DNA from: CAMCYM01 sp964405405
GTDB taxonomy: Bacteria > Bacteroidota > Bacteroidia > Flavobacteriales_D > Sanyastnellaceae
Assembly: GCA_964405405.1 (NCBI GenBank)
Contig: CAYONT010000094.1
Span: 1-5,687, forward strand
Length of the DNA: 5,687 nucleotides
Reading direction: 5' to 3'
Positions within the stretch are counted from its first letter, which is position 1. Each line of letters starts with the position of its first letter. The notes beneath the pieces are model-generated. The model was not told the DNA's origin, did no database searches, and worked only from the letters and a program-made list of their open reading frames with translations. Shown here one piece after another: positions 4,940 through 5,687 of this stretch. The position numbers and the translations under genes are program-made.

Positions 4940-5667
4940 GGGGCGGGAGCGGGTTGGGGGGCGGTGGATGCGACGGCCGGTTGGAGGCACCGCACGGACA
5001 ACCCCAACTGTGGGAACATAGGCAGGCGCTGGATGTTGGGGAAATGCAAGGCCAAACCCCGCACAACCCACCCATGGTCCTCCGGGGTGCTGCTCCAGAA
5101 ATAGGTGAACGTGCCGATGTAATCGTGTTCTCCCGTCGTTGAACCGATGTAACCGACGGGGTGCGCGCGGAATCCGAAGGCATCGTCGCCATCCCAGCGC
5201 AGGGACTTGAGGCGGGTGGCGGCGACGTGGGGGTCGCCGAGGGCCGCTTCCAAGGTGGACCAATCCGCGTCCGTCGGGACGGCCCAACCGGTCGGGCACA
5301 ACCCACGCGGATCGGTCACGGCGTAGGCGTTGTAGAACCGGCCGGGAGCCACGTCGCCGCCCCACGGCCAGAGGCAGGCCTGCGAGGCCCCTTGCTCGGC
5401 CCGCCGCCATCCCCGACGGGTCCGCGGCTGCGGGATGGCATCGCCATTCTGATAACGTTGGGCCTGCAGATTCTCGGCCAGCCAACATTGGGTCCCCACC
5501 TGCACGACCGGGTAACGGTGGTCTTGGTAGACCACCTCGGTGGGACACCCCAACCCCGGCTGGGCCGCCACCGCCGACACCAGGCCCAGCCCCACCCCCG
5601 CGACTGCGACCCCGACCGACCGCGACCCCACCCCCGCGACTGCGACCCCGACCGACCGCGACCCCAC
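4936..5667 (-). CDS. Secreted FISUMP-domain protein, 5' end near window edge
   Basis: Exported protein of about 243 aa with one FISUMP (Fib_succ_major) domain; no enzymatic role is known for this family. Visible family motifs are QCWLAENL near residues 60-67, RYQNGDAIP, LCPTGWAVPTDADW in the middle, FWSST, and LSVRC near the C-terminus, followed by a Pro/Ala tail. The N-terminus is a hydrophobic Val/Ala/Gly stretch ending in AVAAQ, a plausible signal peptide. The start is uncertain. The GTG at 5667 is used here, in-frame GTGs recur at 5631 and 5595 because of a 36-bp repeat, and the frame stays open to the edge, where the last two bases (TG of a ?TG codon) could belong to an ATG just outside. 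It overlaps the next gene by 4 nt (ATGA). Its C-terminal half is not close in nucleotide sequence to the other two FISUMP genes, so it is not part of their variable-region pair. Family assignment is firm; function is unknown. Confidence 0.85.
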   Translation of the reverse strand: MGSRSVGVAVAGVGSRSVGVAVAGVGLGLVSAVAAQPGLGCPTEVVYQDHRYPVVQVGTQCWLAENLQAQRYQNGDAIPQPRTRRGWRRAEQGASQACLWPWGGDVAPGRFYNAYAVTDPRGLCPTGWAVPTDADWSTLEAALGDPHVAATRLKSLRWDGDDAFGFRAHPVGYIGSTTGEHDYIGTFTYFWSSTPEDHGWVVRGLALHFPNIQRLPMFPQLGLSVRCLQPAVASTAPQPAPAP

Positions 5668-5673
5668 CCCCGC
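5591..5673. repeat. 36-bp tandem repeat, about 2.3 copies, in signal-peptide region
   Basis: Two identical 36-bp units (5591-5626 and 5627-5662) are followed by the first 11 bases of a third (5663-5673). The unit is a multiple of three, so it duplicates 12 residues (GSRSVGVAVAGV) in the signal-peptide region of the FISUMP gene without shifting the frame. Each unit also supplies a GTG that could serve as a start. Slippage could therefore change signal-peptide length. The sequence is very C-rich on the plus strand, so an assembly artefact is also possible. Confidence 0.9.
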
Positions 5674-5687
5674 CCCCGCCCCCCGCA

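Noticed and set aside
4940..5548. Longer 5' version of the DUF1801 gene
   Set aside because: The extension is Arg/Pro-rich shadow sequence of the FISUMP gene, while the ATG at 4939 gives the family N-terminus and an ATGA overlap.
4936..5667. Third FISUMP gene as another DGR variable region or as the template
   Set aside because: Its 3' half shows no block-wise nucleotide identity with the other two copies, and it lacks the conserved GFSVRCVRDE end and hairpin.

Overview
The window is GC-rich and densely coded, and every gene I can support lies on the minus strand, so transcription runs from right to left. Three genes carry the FISUMP domain (Fibrobacter succinogenes major paralogous domain; Fib_succ_major). 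With them are a secreted caspase-like (C14) protease, no Shine-Dalgarno sequence before any start, and a TAnnTTTG-type -7 box before the last gene. Together these suggest a high-GC member of Bacteroidota or the wider FCB group. This is inference; no marker gene is present.

Layout in transcription order: (1) 5667-4936, secreted FISUMP protein with a 36-bp tandem repeat in its signal-peptide region, 5' end near the window edge; (2) 4939-4463, DUF1801-type cytosolic protein; (3) 4466-3633, exported protein with a FlgT/LPP20-like first half and a DUF4384-like second half; (4) 3595-1889, exported protein with two Ig-like domains and a C-terminal caspase domain with intact His and Cys; (5) 1892-960, FISUMP protein with an extra N-terminal beta-rich domain; (6) 773-72, shorter FISUMP protein with its own promoter. 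Genes 1/2, 2/3 and 4/5 overlap by 4 nt (ATGA) and genes 3/4 are 37 nt apart, so genes 1-5 look like one operon. Gene 6 follows a 186-nt intergenic stretch.

The main observation concerns the 3' ends of genes 5 and 6. They align without gaps at a fixed offset of 888 bp. The last 34 bp of coding sequence and the 71 bp after the stop are identical (1-105 and 889-993). The 50 codons just before that differ at 40 bases, and 36 of these are in codon positions 1 and 2. Of the 24 changed amino acids, 22 are in NNC or NNT codons whose third base is kept. The four third-position changes are silent. Farther upstream the two genes differ mainly by silent changes, as ordinary paralogs do. This is the pattern expected of two variable regions written by a diversity-generating retroelement (DGR) through adenine mutagenesis of AAC/AAT template codons. 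A perfect 8-bp stem with a 4-nt loop lies downstream of each, as reported for DGR target sites. No reverse transcriptase or template repeat is in the window. If present, they may lie left of position 1, where the repeat is cut by the window edge.

Working picture: an exported caspase-like protease and its DUF4384-type partner are co-transcribed with a hypervariable, probably C-type-lectin-like secreted protein, and a second hypervariable protein lies next door. A role in recognition or conflict is plausible but is inference.
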